Below, piece by piece: positions 51,485-60,216 of a DNA stretch of 64,000 bases (the stretch's first letter is position 1; each line of letters opens with the position of its first letter). The notes beneath the pieces are model-generated. The model saw only the letters and a program-made list of their open reading frames with translations, had not been told where the DNA came from and searched no databases. The translations under genes were made by a program, and so were the position numbers. Source of the DNA: Phycisphaeraceae bacterium (GTDB taxonomy: Bacteria > Planctomycetota > Phycisphaerae > Phycisphaerales > Phycisphaeraceae); assembly GCA_029260655.1 (NCBI GenBank), contig JAJDCU010000040.1, positions 1 to 64,000 of the forward strand, given 5' to 3'.

Positions 51485-54400
51485 TTGAACTTCCGCTTTG
51501 ACCATCCCGAACTGCTTTGGCTTGGGCTGTTAGCCGCGCCGGTTATCTGGCTCGGCCTGCAAAGCCTGGCGGCGCTGGAGCCGTTTCGGCGGTGGACCGC
51601 GATCGGGCTTCGGTTGGCGGTGTTGTCGGTGCTGGTGCTGATGCTCGCCGGCCTGCAAGCCCAGGTCTGGCACTCGGACCTGACGGTGATCGCGCTGGTG
51701 GACCAATCCGAATCGGTCCGCCGTTTCGCCAAACCCCCGGAAGATGGCGGGGCGGACCCGGGCCGGGAACAAGCACAGGACTACCCGCAGTGGGTGCGGT
51801 CTTATCTCAAGGGCGCGTCATCGGACAAGCGCGACGGCGACATGCTCGGGCTGGTTACCTACGACGGGCGGTCGACCGTCCGGGCGCTGCCCAGCGAAGC
51901 GACCGAGCTGGACTCGGGCACGGTTGACCAGCCGATGGAGGGGACCGACACCGCCAGCGCGATCCGATCGGGGATGGCGCTGTCTCCCCCGGACACCGGA
52001 CTTCGGCTGGTGCTGGCAAGCGACGGCAACGACACGTCAGGCGACACCCTCGCCGCGGCGCGTGAGGCTGCCGCGGCCGGGGTCACGATCGATGTGCTGC
52101 CCGTGCCTTACCGGGTGCGGGATGAGGTTATGGTCGAGGCGCTGTACGCACCCAACGAGGCGCGCGAGGGGCAGACCGTGTCCCTGCGCGTCGTGCTCCG
52201 CGCTACCCAGCCTGCCAAAGGGCTGATCCAACTGCTCCACGACGACATCCCGATCGACTTAAACGGCCGGATGCCCGGGACCGGTGCGCCGGTGGCGCGG
52301 GTCGACTGGACGCTGGAAGAAACCGATACGCCCGTCGGCGGAGATGACGAGGTTGACGACGCGGCCGGCGAAGCTGCGGCGAATGACCGGGCCGATGCGC
52401 TGGGCAGGTACGTCACCGTCCGCGAGGTCGACATGCCGCTTGGTTTTACAGGGGTCAACAAGTTTGAGGCGGTCTTCGAGCCCGACGCCGGCTCGGACTC
52501 GATGACAGCCAACAACAAGGCCCAGGCATTTACCCTGGTCTCGGGCAAGGGCCGGATCTTGTTCGTCGACAACATCGGCGGCGACAGCGGCAGGGTCCTG
52601 CCCAGCGCGCTGGCCAGCCGGGGGATCGAATTGGACGTCATCCCGCCCCAGGCGATGCCCGCCAGCCTCTCGCAACTGCAACGCTACGACGCGGTCATCC
52701 TCCAGAACGTCCCCTACGACATGGTCACGCCGTCGAAACAGAAGAAACTAACCAGGTACGTCCACGACCTTGGCGGCGGGTTGATCATGCTCGGCGGGCC
52801 CGACAGCTTCGGCGCAGGCGGCTGGACCAACTCCGACCTGGACCGGTACATCCTCCCGGTCAGTTGTCAGATCCCCTCGCAGACGATCCTGCCCTCCGGT
52901 GCGCTGGTGCTGGTGATCGACCGGTCCGGCTCGATGTCTTCGAGTGTCGGCGGGACTTCTTCGAGCCAGCAGGAACTCGCCAACGAGGCCGCGGTGCTCG
53001 CGCTGAATACCCTTTACCCACAGGACCTGGTCGGTGTCGTTGCGTTCGACGGCGACGCCAAGATGATTGTCAAGATCGCGATGAACTCGGACCCCGCTTC
53101 GGTCGCCAAAAAAGTCCACAGCCTCCAGCCCGGCGGCGGCACGAACATCTACGCCGGGCTGAACATGGCCTACCGCGAGCTCGCCCCCCTGGGCGTGCAG
53201 GACGCCGCCGTCAAACACATCATCCTCCTGACCGACGGCCAGAGCATGGAGCCGGTCCCCGGCGGGTATATCAAGCTCGCCAGGCAGATGAAGCGGCAGG
53301 GCATCACGCTCTCGACCATCGGCGTCGGCGACGGGCACGACGCGCAGCTACTGAATCAACTGGCCATGATGGGCGACGGAAACTACCACCCGATCATCAA
53401 CCCCGCCAACCTCCCGCAGGTCTTCATCAAGGAAGCCAAGACCATCCGAAAGAACCTGGTCAAGGAGGTCCCATTCGTCCCGACCGTTTTGCCGACCGAC
53501 TCGCCGATCACGGCCAACCTTACCGGCGTGCCGGAGCTCAAGGGGTTGGTCCTCACCGGCGAGAAGCGCGACGCACGCATCAAGATGCCGATGGTCGGCC
53601 CGGAGGGCGAGCCCGTCTTTGCGCACTGGCAGGTCGGGCTGGGCAGGAGCGCCGCGTTCACCTCCGACGCGACCAACCGTTGGGCGACCGCGTGGCTGTC
53701 ATGGGGCGGGTACCCCGACTTCTGGGCGCGCACCGTCCGCACGATCGCCAGGCCCTCGGCCAGCCGTGACGCCGACCTGCTCGTGGCGGTGCATGACGGC
53801 CGGCTCGAGGTCCAGCTCGACGCCGCGTTCGCCGGCCAGACGACGACCGGCAGGGGCAGGCGCGCCGCCGGGTCGTTCGGCAACTTCCTGAATGTCACCG
53901 GCAGCGTCCTCAAGCCCGACGGCAGCGTGCAGCAGATCACGCTTAACCAGGTCGGGCCCGGGCAATACCAGGCCGACACGCGCGCGGACCAGACCGGCAA
54001 CTACGTCGTGAGCCTGTTCGTCCAAGAGGAAGGCGGCGCCCGGCGGATGGTGTTCGGCGGCGCGAGCCGACCGCCAGGCCAGGAGCTGCGCCGATTCAAA
54101 TCTAACACCGCGTTGCTCCAGCAGGTCGCCGAGATCACCGGCGGACGCCTCCTCGATCCTACCGCGCCCAAACCCGCGGGGCTCTTCGAGCGCACGCAGT
54201 CTTTTGAGACGCGCTCAATCCGCCCGCTTTGGCGCACTTTGCTGTTGTGGCTGGTCGTCGCGTTCATGCTGGACGTGGCTTGCCGGCGTATCGCCTGGGA
54301 CCCCGCGGCGATCGCGGCCTGGGTCAGAGGGCGGGCGGGGTTGTTGTTTGGCTCGCTGCGCCCCCGCGAGGTCGAGGCCGCCGCCACCCTCGCCGCGCTC

Positions 54401-54688
54401 AAAACGCGCATGGCTCAGACCGATCGGAAACTCGCCGCACGCTCCGCGGGGGGATCGCCCGAGGCTGCCCCGCCACCCTCGAAGAAGCGCAAGTTCGAGG
54501 CCAACACCGATTTTGTCGCCGAATCCGACTTCACCCAGGCCGTCGGGGGCGCGAGCGAAGAGGGCCCCGCCGCACCAACCGCCGCGGGCCAAGCGGACTC
54601 GGCGGATGGCTCCGAAGACCAAGGCCCGACCACCAGCCGGCTGCTGGCCGCCAAACGCCGGGCACGCGAGGAACTGGATAGCGAATAA
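51485..54688 (+). CDS. Large membrane protein with two VWA domains and a GATase1-like domain
   Basis: 1067 residues from the TTG at 51485; no ribosome site is seen because the hairpin repeat abuts the start. Two membrane helices (LLWLGLLAAPVIWLGL, LAVLSVLVLMLAGLQ) are followed by a first VWA with MIDAS DQSES. A beta domain and a glutamine-amidotransferase-like domain (ILFVDNIGGDSGRVLPSALA, GGGLIMLGGPDSFG) come next. A second VWA with DRSGS (about residue 480) follows, then a last membrane helix and a charged tail. Such proteins accompany MoxR ATPases in metal-dependent chaperone or envelope systems. The active-site Cys of true amidotransferases is not evident. Confidence 0.85.
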   Translation: MNFRFDHPELLWLGLLAAPVIWLGLQSLAALEPFRRWTAIGLRLAVLSVLVLMLAGLQAQVWHSDLTVIALVDQSESVRRFAKPPEDGGADPGREQAQDYPQWVRSYLKGASSDKRDGDMLGLVTYDGRSTVRALPSEATELDSGTVDQPMEGTDTASAIRSGMALSPPDTGLRLVLASDGNDTSGDTLAAAREAAAAGVTIDVLPVPYRVRDEVMVEALYAPNEAREGQTVSLRVVLRATQPAKGLIQLLHDDIPIDLNGRMPGTGAPVARVDWTLEETDTPVGGDDEVDDAAGEAAANDRADALGRYVTVREVDMPLGFTGVNKFEAVFEPDAGSDSMTANNKAQAFTLVSGKGRILFVDNIGGDSGRVLPSALASRGIELDVIPPQAMPASLSQLQRYDAVILQNVPYDMVTPSKQKKLTRYVHDLGGGLIMLGGPDSFGAGGWTNSDLDRYILPVSCQIPSQTILPSGALVLVIDRSGSMSSSVGGTSSSQQELANEAAVLALNTLYPQDLVGVVAFDGDAKMIVKIAMNSDPASVAKKVHSLQPGGGTNIYAGLNMAYRELAPLGVQDAAVKHIILLTDGQSMEPVPGGYIKLARQMKRQGITLSTIGVGDGHDAQLLNQLAMMGDGNYHPIINPANLPQVFIKEAKTIRKNLVKEVPFVPTVLPTDSPITANLTGVPELKGLVLTGEKRDARIKMPMVGPEGEPVFAHWQVGLGRSAAFTSDATNRWATAWLSWGGYPDFWARTVRTIARPSASRDADLLVAVHDGRLEVQLDAAFAGQTTTGRGRRAAGSFGNFLNVTGSVLKPDGSVQQITLNQVGPGQYQADTRADQTGNYVVSLFVQEEGGARRMVFGGASRPPGQELRRFKSNTALLQQVAEITGGRLLDPTAPKPAGLFERTQSFETRSIRPLWRTLLLWLVVAFMLDVACRRIAWDPAAIAAWVRGRAGLLFGSLRPREVEAAATLAALKTRMAQTDRKLAARSAGGSPEAAPPPSKKRKFEANTDFVAESDFTQAVGGASEEGPAAPTAAGQADSADGSEDQGPTTSRLLAAKRRAREELDSE

Positions 54689-54737
54689 GCAACCCCCGCG
54701 CGGACTTGTCCGCGCAACCGTGTAAGGAGATGTGAAC

Positions 54738-55775
54738 ATGACCGCCAATATCAACGACGAGCAACAGGTCCTCGATCAGGCCGAGGCGTTCAGGAAAGAC
54801 TACCAGGCCGTCCGCGACCAGATCGCACGCTGGATCGTCGGGCACGGCGAGATCATCGACGGTGTGCTGACCTGCCTGTTCGTCGGCGGACACGCGCTGC
54901 TCGAAGGCGTCCCCGGGCTGGGCAAGACGCTCTTGATCCGCAGCCTGAGCCAGGCCCTGTCGCTGGACTTTAGCCGTATCCAGTTCACCCCCGACCTGAT
55001 GCCCGCCGACATCACCGGCACGACGATCGTCGTCGAGGCACGCAACGAAGACGGCACGACGTCGCGCGTTTTCAAGTTCCAGCGGGGCCCGATCTTTGCC
55101 CAGATCATCCTGGCCGACGAAGTCAACCGCGCCACGCCCAAGACGCAGTCGGCGATGCTCGAAGCGATGCAGGAGAAATCCGTCACCGTCGCCGGGGACA
55201 CCTACGAGTTGCAAAAACCCTTCTTCGTGATGGCGACGCAAAACCCGATCGAACAGGAGGGGACCTACCCCCTGCCCGAGGCGCAACTGGACCGGTTCAT
55301 GTTCAAGTTGGACGTGGGGTATTCAACCCGCGAGGAACTGCACGAGATCGCCGACCGCACGACCCGTGCTGAAGAGCCCAAGATCGAGCCGGTGCTGGAT
55401 GCGGGAAAGATCATCGGGTACCAGCAGCTCATCCGCCGGGTCATCATCGCGCCGCACGTGCAGGACTACGCGATCCGCTGCGTGCTGTCGACCCACCCGG
55501 AAGGCGAGTTCGCCTCGAAGCTGGCCAGGCAATTCCTGCGCTTCGGCGGCAGCCCCCGCGCGGTGCAGGCACTGGTCCTCGGCGGCAAGGTCCGCGCCAT
55601 GCTCGACGGCCGGGCGCACGTTTCGGTCGACGACATCAAAGCGATCCTCCTCCCCGCCCTGCGCCACCGCGTCCTGATGAACTTCGAGGGCCAGGCCGAG
55701 GGCATCACCCCCGACATGGTCCTGAACGACATCATCGATAACCTGCCGGTCGAAGCAGAGGGGCTGAAGGTGTAA
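54738..55775 (+). CDS. MoxR-family AAA+ ATPase
   Basis: 345 residues from the ATG at 54738, seven bases after AAGGAGA. Walker A LLEGVPGLGKTLL, Walker B IILADEVNRATPKTQ, sensor MATQNPIEQEGTYPLPEAQL and the C-terminal lid domain are all typical. MoxR ATPases act as chaperones, often for cofactor or metal insertion, together with VWA-domain partners. Here the partners are encoded on both sides. Confidence 0.95.
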   Translation: MTANINDEQQVLDQAEAFRKDYQAVRDQIARWIVGHGEIIDGVLTCLFVGGHALLEGVPGLGKTLLIRSLSQALSLDFSRIQFTPDLMPADITGTTIVVEARNEDGTTSRVFKFQRGPIFAQIILADEVNRATPKTQSAMLEAMQEKSVTVAGDTYELQKPFFVMATQNPIEQEGTYPLPEAQLDRFMFKLDVGYSTREELHEIADRTTRAEEPKIEPVLDAGKIIGYQQLIRRVIIAPHVQDYAIRCVLSTHPEGEFASKLARQFLRFGGSPRAVQALVLGGKVRAMLDGRAHVSVDDIKAILLPALRHRVLMNFEGQAEGITPDMVLNDIIDNLPVEAEGLKV

Positions 55776-55782
55776 GAGGGTG

Positions 55783-55889
55783 AACCGCCAAGACGCGGAG
55801 GACGCCAAGAAGAGTCGGATAAATGAAATGGTTGAAGAACATCGGCATTGGTAGATACAAACCTTGGCGCTCTTGGCGTCTTGGCGGTT
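55783..55889. repeat. Long-hairpin repeat of the CGCCAAGACGCCAAG family
   Basis: Left arm aaccgccaagacgcggagga...cgccaag and right arm cttggcgctcttggcgtctt...ggcggtt are complementary, about 45 bases apart. The element fills the gap between moxR and the DUF58 gene up to five bases before the next ATG. Confidence 0.85.
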
Positions 55890-55894
55890 AATAC

Positions 55895-56824
55895 ATGACA
55901 GCACTGAACTCACAACCCGACACCCAAGACACCCTGCTCTCCCCGGCGTTCATGCGGCAGCTCGATCGGCTGGACGTGATGTCGCGGAAGATGCTGCGCG
56001 GCAAGTTGCAGGGGGAGCGGCGGAGCAAGAAGAAGGGCCAGAGCGTCGAGTTCGCCGACTACCGAAGCTACGTCGTCGGGGACGACCTTCGGTTCATCGA
56101 CTGGAACCTCTACGCCCGACTGGACAAATTGTTCCTGCGGCTATTCATGGAAGAGGAAGACCTCTCGGTCTCCGTGGTGCTGGACGTGACCAAGAGCATG
56201 GACTTCGGCGAGCCGAACAAGTTTTTGTACGCCAAGCGCGTCGCCGCGGCGCTGGGGTACATCGGCCTGAGCCATTACAACCGGGTGAACCTCTACACGT
56301 TCGCCGACACGGTGACGGATATGGCCCAGTCGATGCGCGGGCGACGGCCGATCCCGCAGATGCTTCGGTTCCTCCAGGGCCAGCAGCCGGTTGATGGCGA
56401 AAATGTCAGCGGCAACCTGGCTAGCGCCTGCAAACGCCTGTCGCTGCTGCAGCGCCAGCCCGGGGTGATCGTCTTGCTCAGCGATTTTTTTGATAAGGGC
56501 GATCTGGCCGAGGCGCTTCGGTACCTCGGTGGTGAGAAGCACGACGTCTACGCGATCCAGCTCCTGGCCCCCCAGGAGGTCGACCCGATGAAGGGCAACA
56601 TCGTCGGCGACCTGCGATTGCGCGACATCGAAGACGGCGACATCGCCGAGGTCTCGGTCAGCCCGGCGCTGATTAAAAAGTACAAGGCCAACCTCCAGGC
56701 CTACTGCCAGCACGTCCGAGAGCAGTGCCTGCGCCGCGGCGCCGCCTACATGATCAGCGAAACGAGCGTGCCGTTCGATGCGCTGGTCCTCAAGTACCTC
56801 AGACAGCGGGGGCTTCTGGGATAG
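55895..56824 (+). CDS. DUF58 (VWA-like) protein, MoxR partner
   Basis: 309 residues. The DUF58 signature is clear: GERRSKKKGQSVEFADYRSY then VGDDLRFIDWNLYARLDKLF near residues 45-80. The VWA-like fold follows with VVLDVTKSMDFG, where the MIDAS is DxTxS-like. DUF58 proteins are the usual partner directly downstream of moxR. No membrane helix is seen. The normal ribosome site is missing because the repeat at 55783 ends just before the start. Confidence 0.92.
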   Translation: MTALNSQPDTQDTLLSPAFMRQLDRLDVMSRKMLRGKLQGERRSKKKGQSVEFADYRSYVVGDDLRFIDWNLYARLDKLFLRLFMEEEDLSVSVVLDVTKSMDFGEPNKFLYAKRVAAALGYIGLSHYNRVNLYTFADTVTDMAQSMRGRRPIPQMLRFLQGQQPVDGENVSGNLASACKRLSLLQRQPGVIVLLSDFFDKGDLAEALRYLGGEKHDVYAIQLLAPQEVDPMKGNIVGDLRLRDIEDGDIAEVSVSPALIKKYKANLQAYCQHVREQCLRRGAAYMISETSVPFDALVLKYLRQRGLLG

Positions 56825-56829
56825 GTGTG

Positions 56830-57240
56830 GAACAGGGATGAACGCTGATAAACGCGGATGAGGAAGATTGGCTTATGACGATGGATGAGACTCCAAATCC
56901 GGATAATTCAGCTTATCTGCAGCGAGTGGACGTTCAGGGCCACCTGAAGGTTTTGGAGGTTCTTCGAGAATGGGACCCAATCGGTGTCGTCGATCTACAA
57001 AATCCTGGTGGTGCTGGATGGGATGAATACGACTCGTATGCACCGACGTTGATTCAGATGCTTGATCGGGGCGATTCCGCTCGCAAGATCGTAAAGTGGA
57101 TGCGCTATGTGGCTACTGACTATATGGGCTTGAGCTTTTTTGATAAGGCACACAGCCGCGCGTGTGCAGAGAAGATCATCGAGTTTTGGAGAACTTGGAA
57201 AAAAAATGATGATTGATTTATCCGCCTTCATCCCTGTTTC
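56830..57240. mobile_element. Inverted-repeat element of the AACAGGGATGAA family carrying a small gene
   Basis: The left arm (aacagggatgaacgctgata...acgcggatgagg, 56830-56864) and right arm (tttatccgccttcatccctg...ttt, 57215-57239) are inverted copies. They enclose one open frame. Related repeats in this window have short loops, so this looks like a hairpin repeat whose loop holds cargo. No transposase is present. Confidence 0.55.
56875..57216 (+). CDS. Small DUF1871-like protein inside an inverted-repeat element
   Basis: 113 residues, clearly AT-richer than its neighbours, with A/T-ending codons. The pattern VLREWDPIGV...DEYDSYAPTLIQML...MGL resembles small DUF1871-type proteins, which are often found as orphan or immunity-like genes. 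This is a recollection of pattern, not a proven match. Its start lies 10 bases after the left arm and its stop inside the right arm. It interrupts the DUF58/BatA pair of the MoxR cluster and looks imported. Confidence 0.6.
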   Translation: MTMDETPNPDNSAYLQRVDVQGHLKVLEVLREWDPIGVVDLQNPGGAGWDEYDSYAPTLIQMLDRGDSARKIVKWMRYVATDYMGLSFFDKAHSRACAEKIIEFWRTWKKNDD

Positions 57241-57263
57241 AGTTTTCTTGATTTGATCTAACC

Positions 57264-59453
57264 ATGGGATTTCTCTCTCCAATCACCGCCCTGATCGCCG
57301 CCGGGATTACGGTCCCGCTGTTGGTGGCGTTGTATTTTCTGAAGCTGCGCCGACGACAGGTGATGATCTCGTCGACGTTGCTGTGGAAGAAGGCGATCCA
57401 GGACATGCAGGTGAACTCGCCGTTCCAGAAGCTTCGGCGGAGCCTGTTGCTGCTTCTGCAGTTGTTGATATTGGGGGCGTTGTTGTTCGCGATGGCCCGG
57501 CCGACGATGCAGGCGACCGCCGCGCCCGGTCAGCGGGTGGTGATCGTGATCGATCATTCGGCGTCGATGAACGCGACCGATATTTCCCCGACCCGCCTGG
57601 ATGAGGCGAAGAAGGCGGCGCTTGAGCTGATCGGCAACCTCGACGCGGGGGGCGATGAGCCCGGCGGGTCGTCCCAGGGCGCGCCAGGCCAAGGCGCCGG
57701 TGTCGGCGGTCCATCAGGTGGCGTGTCCGGGGGCGCATCCGGTAGCGCAGCTGGCGGCGCGATGGTGGTGAGTTTTGCTCAGAACGCCCGGGTGTGTCAG
57801 ACGTTTACCAACGACCTTGTCCGCCTGCGTGACGCGGTGCGTGGGATCGAGCCGACCGATCAGGTCAGCGATCTGGGCCCGGCGCTTCGGCTGGTCGAGC
57901 CGTTCGCCAACAAGGCGATGCGGGATGACGTCGATTCGCTGGTGGTCTACGTGATCAGCGACGGGCGTGTGTTAATGGACGGTGCGGCGATGTCGCTCAG
58001 CGGCGCTCAGCTCCGCTACGTCCCGATCGGCGGAGGCGGCGGGGCGCCCGACGCGGACAACGTCGGGATCGTTTCGTTCAGCGCCCGGCGTGACTTCGAC
58101 AAGCCCGAGATCGTGCAGGTCTTCGCCCGTGTCGCAAACTTCGGCCAAGACCGGGTCCGTGCTAACCTGACACTGAGTCTTGACGGCCGGGTCACCCGTG
58201 TCCAGCCGATCACCCTGAGCCCTGCGCCCGTTGCTTCCACGCCTGCGCCCGGCAGCGGATCGAGTTTGGCCTTAGGCGCCGACTCAACCGCGCCCCCGGA
58301 TGCGCCGACGGATGCGCCGACGGATTCACCCCCGACTTTGTCCCCGACTCCCGGTCCAGCCGGCAGCGAGACGTCCGTGCAGTTCGATTTCGTGCTGCCC
58401 GGGTCGGCGCTGGTTGAGTTGTCGCACGATCACGAAGACCAATTAGCCGCAGACAACGCCGCCCGCCTGACGCTTGCCCCGGCCCGTCGGCTGCGGGTGC
58501 TGATGGTCACCCGGGGCAACACCTACCTCGACCACGGGATCCGAAGCGCCGGCGTGCGCCAACTGGTGGCGATGAGCCCGGACAAGTTCGAGGACCAGGA
58601 CCCCACGGCACTGCGGCGCGGCGGGTGGGACGCGTCCGGCGCATCGGGTTTGGCCGGGGAGGGCTTTGATGTGATCGTGTTCGATGGTTACGCCCCCAAG
58701 GCGACGCCTCTGGTCGACAGCCTGTACTTCGGCGCGGTCCCGCCGATCGAGGGTTTGCAGCGCGTGCCGTCGCGCGAGGGCGAGCCGACGTTGCAGCGGA
58801 TTCTCGACTGGGTCCGTGACCACCCGCTGCTGCGTTACGTGGTGCTCGATGATGTGATCCTCACCGAGCCCGGGCGTCTGGAGGTCCCGCCCCAGGCGGT
58901 GGTGTTGATGACCGGCCAGTCCGGGCCGTTGATGGCGGAGGTGGTCCACGAGGGCGTTCGGCACGTGGCGACTTCCTTCGATGTGCTGCACAGCAACTGG
59001 CCTTTGAGCGTCGGCTTCCCGGTCTTCCTGAGCAACACGGTGCAGACACTGGGACTCGGCGGGCTTTCCGGGGAGGCAGGGGTGTTCTATCACACCGGCG
59101 AGGTTGCGGTGGTCCCCGCAGACGCGGAGGGGGCGCTTGTCTACAAGGGCCCGGTGCGGCTTACCGTGAACCGCACCACCGGCGCGGCGGTCCTCCCCGC
59201 GTTCACCCGGGCCGGGGTCTACCAAACAGATGCGGGCATCGATCCGCCTTTCGATCGGATCAGCGTCAACCTGCTTGACGCCAACGAGAGCGACGTCCGC
59301 ACCGCCGACCTGCTGATGGTCAGCACGGTGGCCGGCGATGCCCAGGCCCAGCCCGTCAGCATCCGCCGGGAGGTCTGGCGCTGGTTCATATGGGGCGCAT
59401 TGGCGGTGATGATGATCGAATGGCTGGTCTACACCAGGCGGATGCATCTGTAG
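57264..59453 (+). CDS. BatA-like membrane protein with VWA domain
   Basis: 729 residues. An N-terminal BatA segment has a membrane helix (LIAAGITVPLLVALYFLKL), the basic loop KLRRRQVMISSTLLWKKAIQ and a second helix (LLLLLQLLILGALLFAMA). The VWA domain has MIDAS DHSAS (about residue 93), interrupted by a Gly/Ala/Ser-rich insert near 130-165. A Pro/Thr/Asp-rich linker (APPDAPTDAPTDSPPT) precedes a C-terminal domain and a final membrane helix. It is the last gene of the MoxR cluster and should display its VWA domain in the periplasm. Confidence 0.88.
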   Translation: MGFLSPITALIAAGITVPLLVALYFLKLRRRQVMISSTLLWKKAIQDMQVNSPFQKLRRSLLLLLQLLILGALLFAMARPTMQATAAPGQRVVIVIDHSASMNATDISPTRLDEAKKAALELIGNLDAGGDEPGGSSQGAPGQGAGVGGPSGGVSGGASGSAAGGAMVVSFAQNARVCQTFTNDLVRLRDAVRGIEPTDQVSDLGPALRLVEPFANKAMRDDVDSLVVYVISDGRVLMDGAAMSLSGAQLRYVPIGGGGGAPDADNVGIVSFSARRDFDKPEIVQVFARVANFGQDRVRANLTLSLDGRVTRVQPITLSPAPVASTPAPGSGSSLALGADSTAPPDAPTDAPTDSPPTLSPTPGPAGSETSVQFDFVLPGSALVELSHDHEDQLAADNAARLTLAPARRLRVLMVTRGNTYLDHGIRSAGVRQLVAMSPDKFEDQDPTALRRGGWDASGASGLAGEGFDVIVFDGYAPKATPLVDSLYFGAVPPIEGLQRVPSREGEPTLQRILDWVRDHPLLRYVVLDDVILTEPGRLEVPPQAVVLMTGQSGPLMAEVVHEGVRHVATSFDVLHSNWPLSVGFPVFLSNTVQTLGLGGLSGEAGVFYHTGEVAVVPADAEGALVYKGPVRLTVNRTTGAAVLPAFTRAGVYQTDAGIDPPFDRISVNLLDANESDVRTADLLMVSTVAGDAQAQPVSIRREVWRWFIWGALAVMMIEWLVYTRRMHL

Positions 59454-59504
59454 CGGGCGCATCCAATCTTCATTTTTTTTGTAACGCCAAGTAGCAAGTG
59501 ACGG

Positions 59505-59526
59505 CCCACGGCTAGAAACCGTGGGC
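59505..59526 (+). terminator. Possible terminator after the BatA-like gene
   Basis: A seven-pair stem (gcccacg / cgtgggc) with an eight-base loop is followed by tttggttg. It lies about 50 bases past the stop. The T-run is poor, so it may instead be a bidirectional hairpin between the convergent BatA and Fur genes. Confidence 0.4.
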
Positions 59527-59530
59527 TTTG

Positions 59531-59560
59531 GTTGTTGTTGTTGTTGTTGTTGTTGTTGTT
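59531..59560. repeat. Ten-copy GTT trinucleotide repeat
   Basis: Thirty uninterrupted bases of GTT lie directly after the hairpin at 59505 and seven bases before the end of the minus-strand Fur gene. On the Fur strand it would be an AAC tract in the 3' untranslated region. Confidence 0.9.
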
Positions 59561-59567
59561 CTGGTAT

Positions 59568-60017
59568 CTACGACTGGCAGGGGTTTTTCTTGAACTCGCC
59601 GACGAGGTCGACCTGGACCTTGTTGACTTCGAAGCCGATGCGTTCCTGCAGTTCGTCGATCAGTTCTTTGGGGAGGTGCTCGAGGATGCGTTTACCCAGG
59701 TCGTCCGGTGCGTCGGTGAGCTTGCCGGTCTTTCGGCACCGCAGGTGCAGGTGGTCTTCGCCGCCGGTGTCGTACCGCGTCGAGCCGTTGCCACCGCAGC
59801 ACGCGAGCTTGTACGCCAGCCCGGCGCAGCAAAAGGCCTCAAGCGTGTTGTAGACGGTGGCGAGGCTGAGGTCGGCGTCCTGCTCCTTGACCAGGCGGTG
59901 AAGCTCGTCCGCGGTGGGGTGGCACCGGCATGTGGAGAGGGCCTGGAAGATCGCGCGGCGCTGCTTGGTGCAGCGTAGGCCGTGTCCCGCGAAAGTCTGT
60001 TGAAGCTTGTCTGACAT
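59568..60017 (-). CDS. Fur-family metal- or peroxide-responsive repressor
   Basis: 149 residues from the ATG at 60017. The winged helix (RCTKQRRAIFQAL, HPTADELHRLV, LSLATVYNTLEAF) is the Fur DNA-binding domain. The dimerisation domain has DHLHLRC in place of the usual HHDHLIC. Several extra Cys residues (CRCHP, ACCGG, LRCRKTG) are present, but the C-terminal second Cys pair seen in many Fur proteins is reduced. It may be Fur, Zur or PerR; the sequence alone does not decide. It is convergent with the BatA-like gene. Confidence 0.88.
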   Translation of the reverse strand: MSDKLQQTFAGHGLRCTKQRRAIFQALSTCRCHPTADELHRLVKEQDADLSLATVYNTLEAFCCAGLAYKLACCGGNGSTRYDTGGEDHLHLRCRKTGKLTDAPDDLGKRILEHLPKELIDELQERIGFEVNKVQVDLVGEFKKNPCQS

Positions 60018-60216
60018 GCTCGAAGTCTGTCCGCTGGCCGGATCCGATTCGTGGCGTGCGCCCGCGACCGCCGGTCGGTCTGCGATTGAGCGGCCCCGCA
60101 ACGGATCATCGGCCGGGGAACGATACGGCTTAATCCACGCGGGGTCCAGTGGCGGGTTGATATTGTTTTAGTCAGCGGGGTTTACGCGGCGTGGCGGGAG
60201 CGTACACTACCGGCCT

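Noticed and set aside
59521-59853. Plus-strand frame starting with a poly-Cys run
   Set aside because: It is the GTT repeat read in frame followed by the antisense of the Fur gene.
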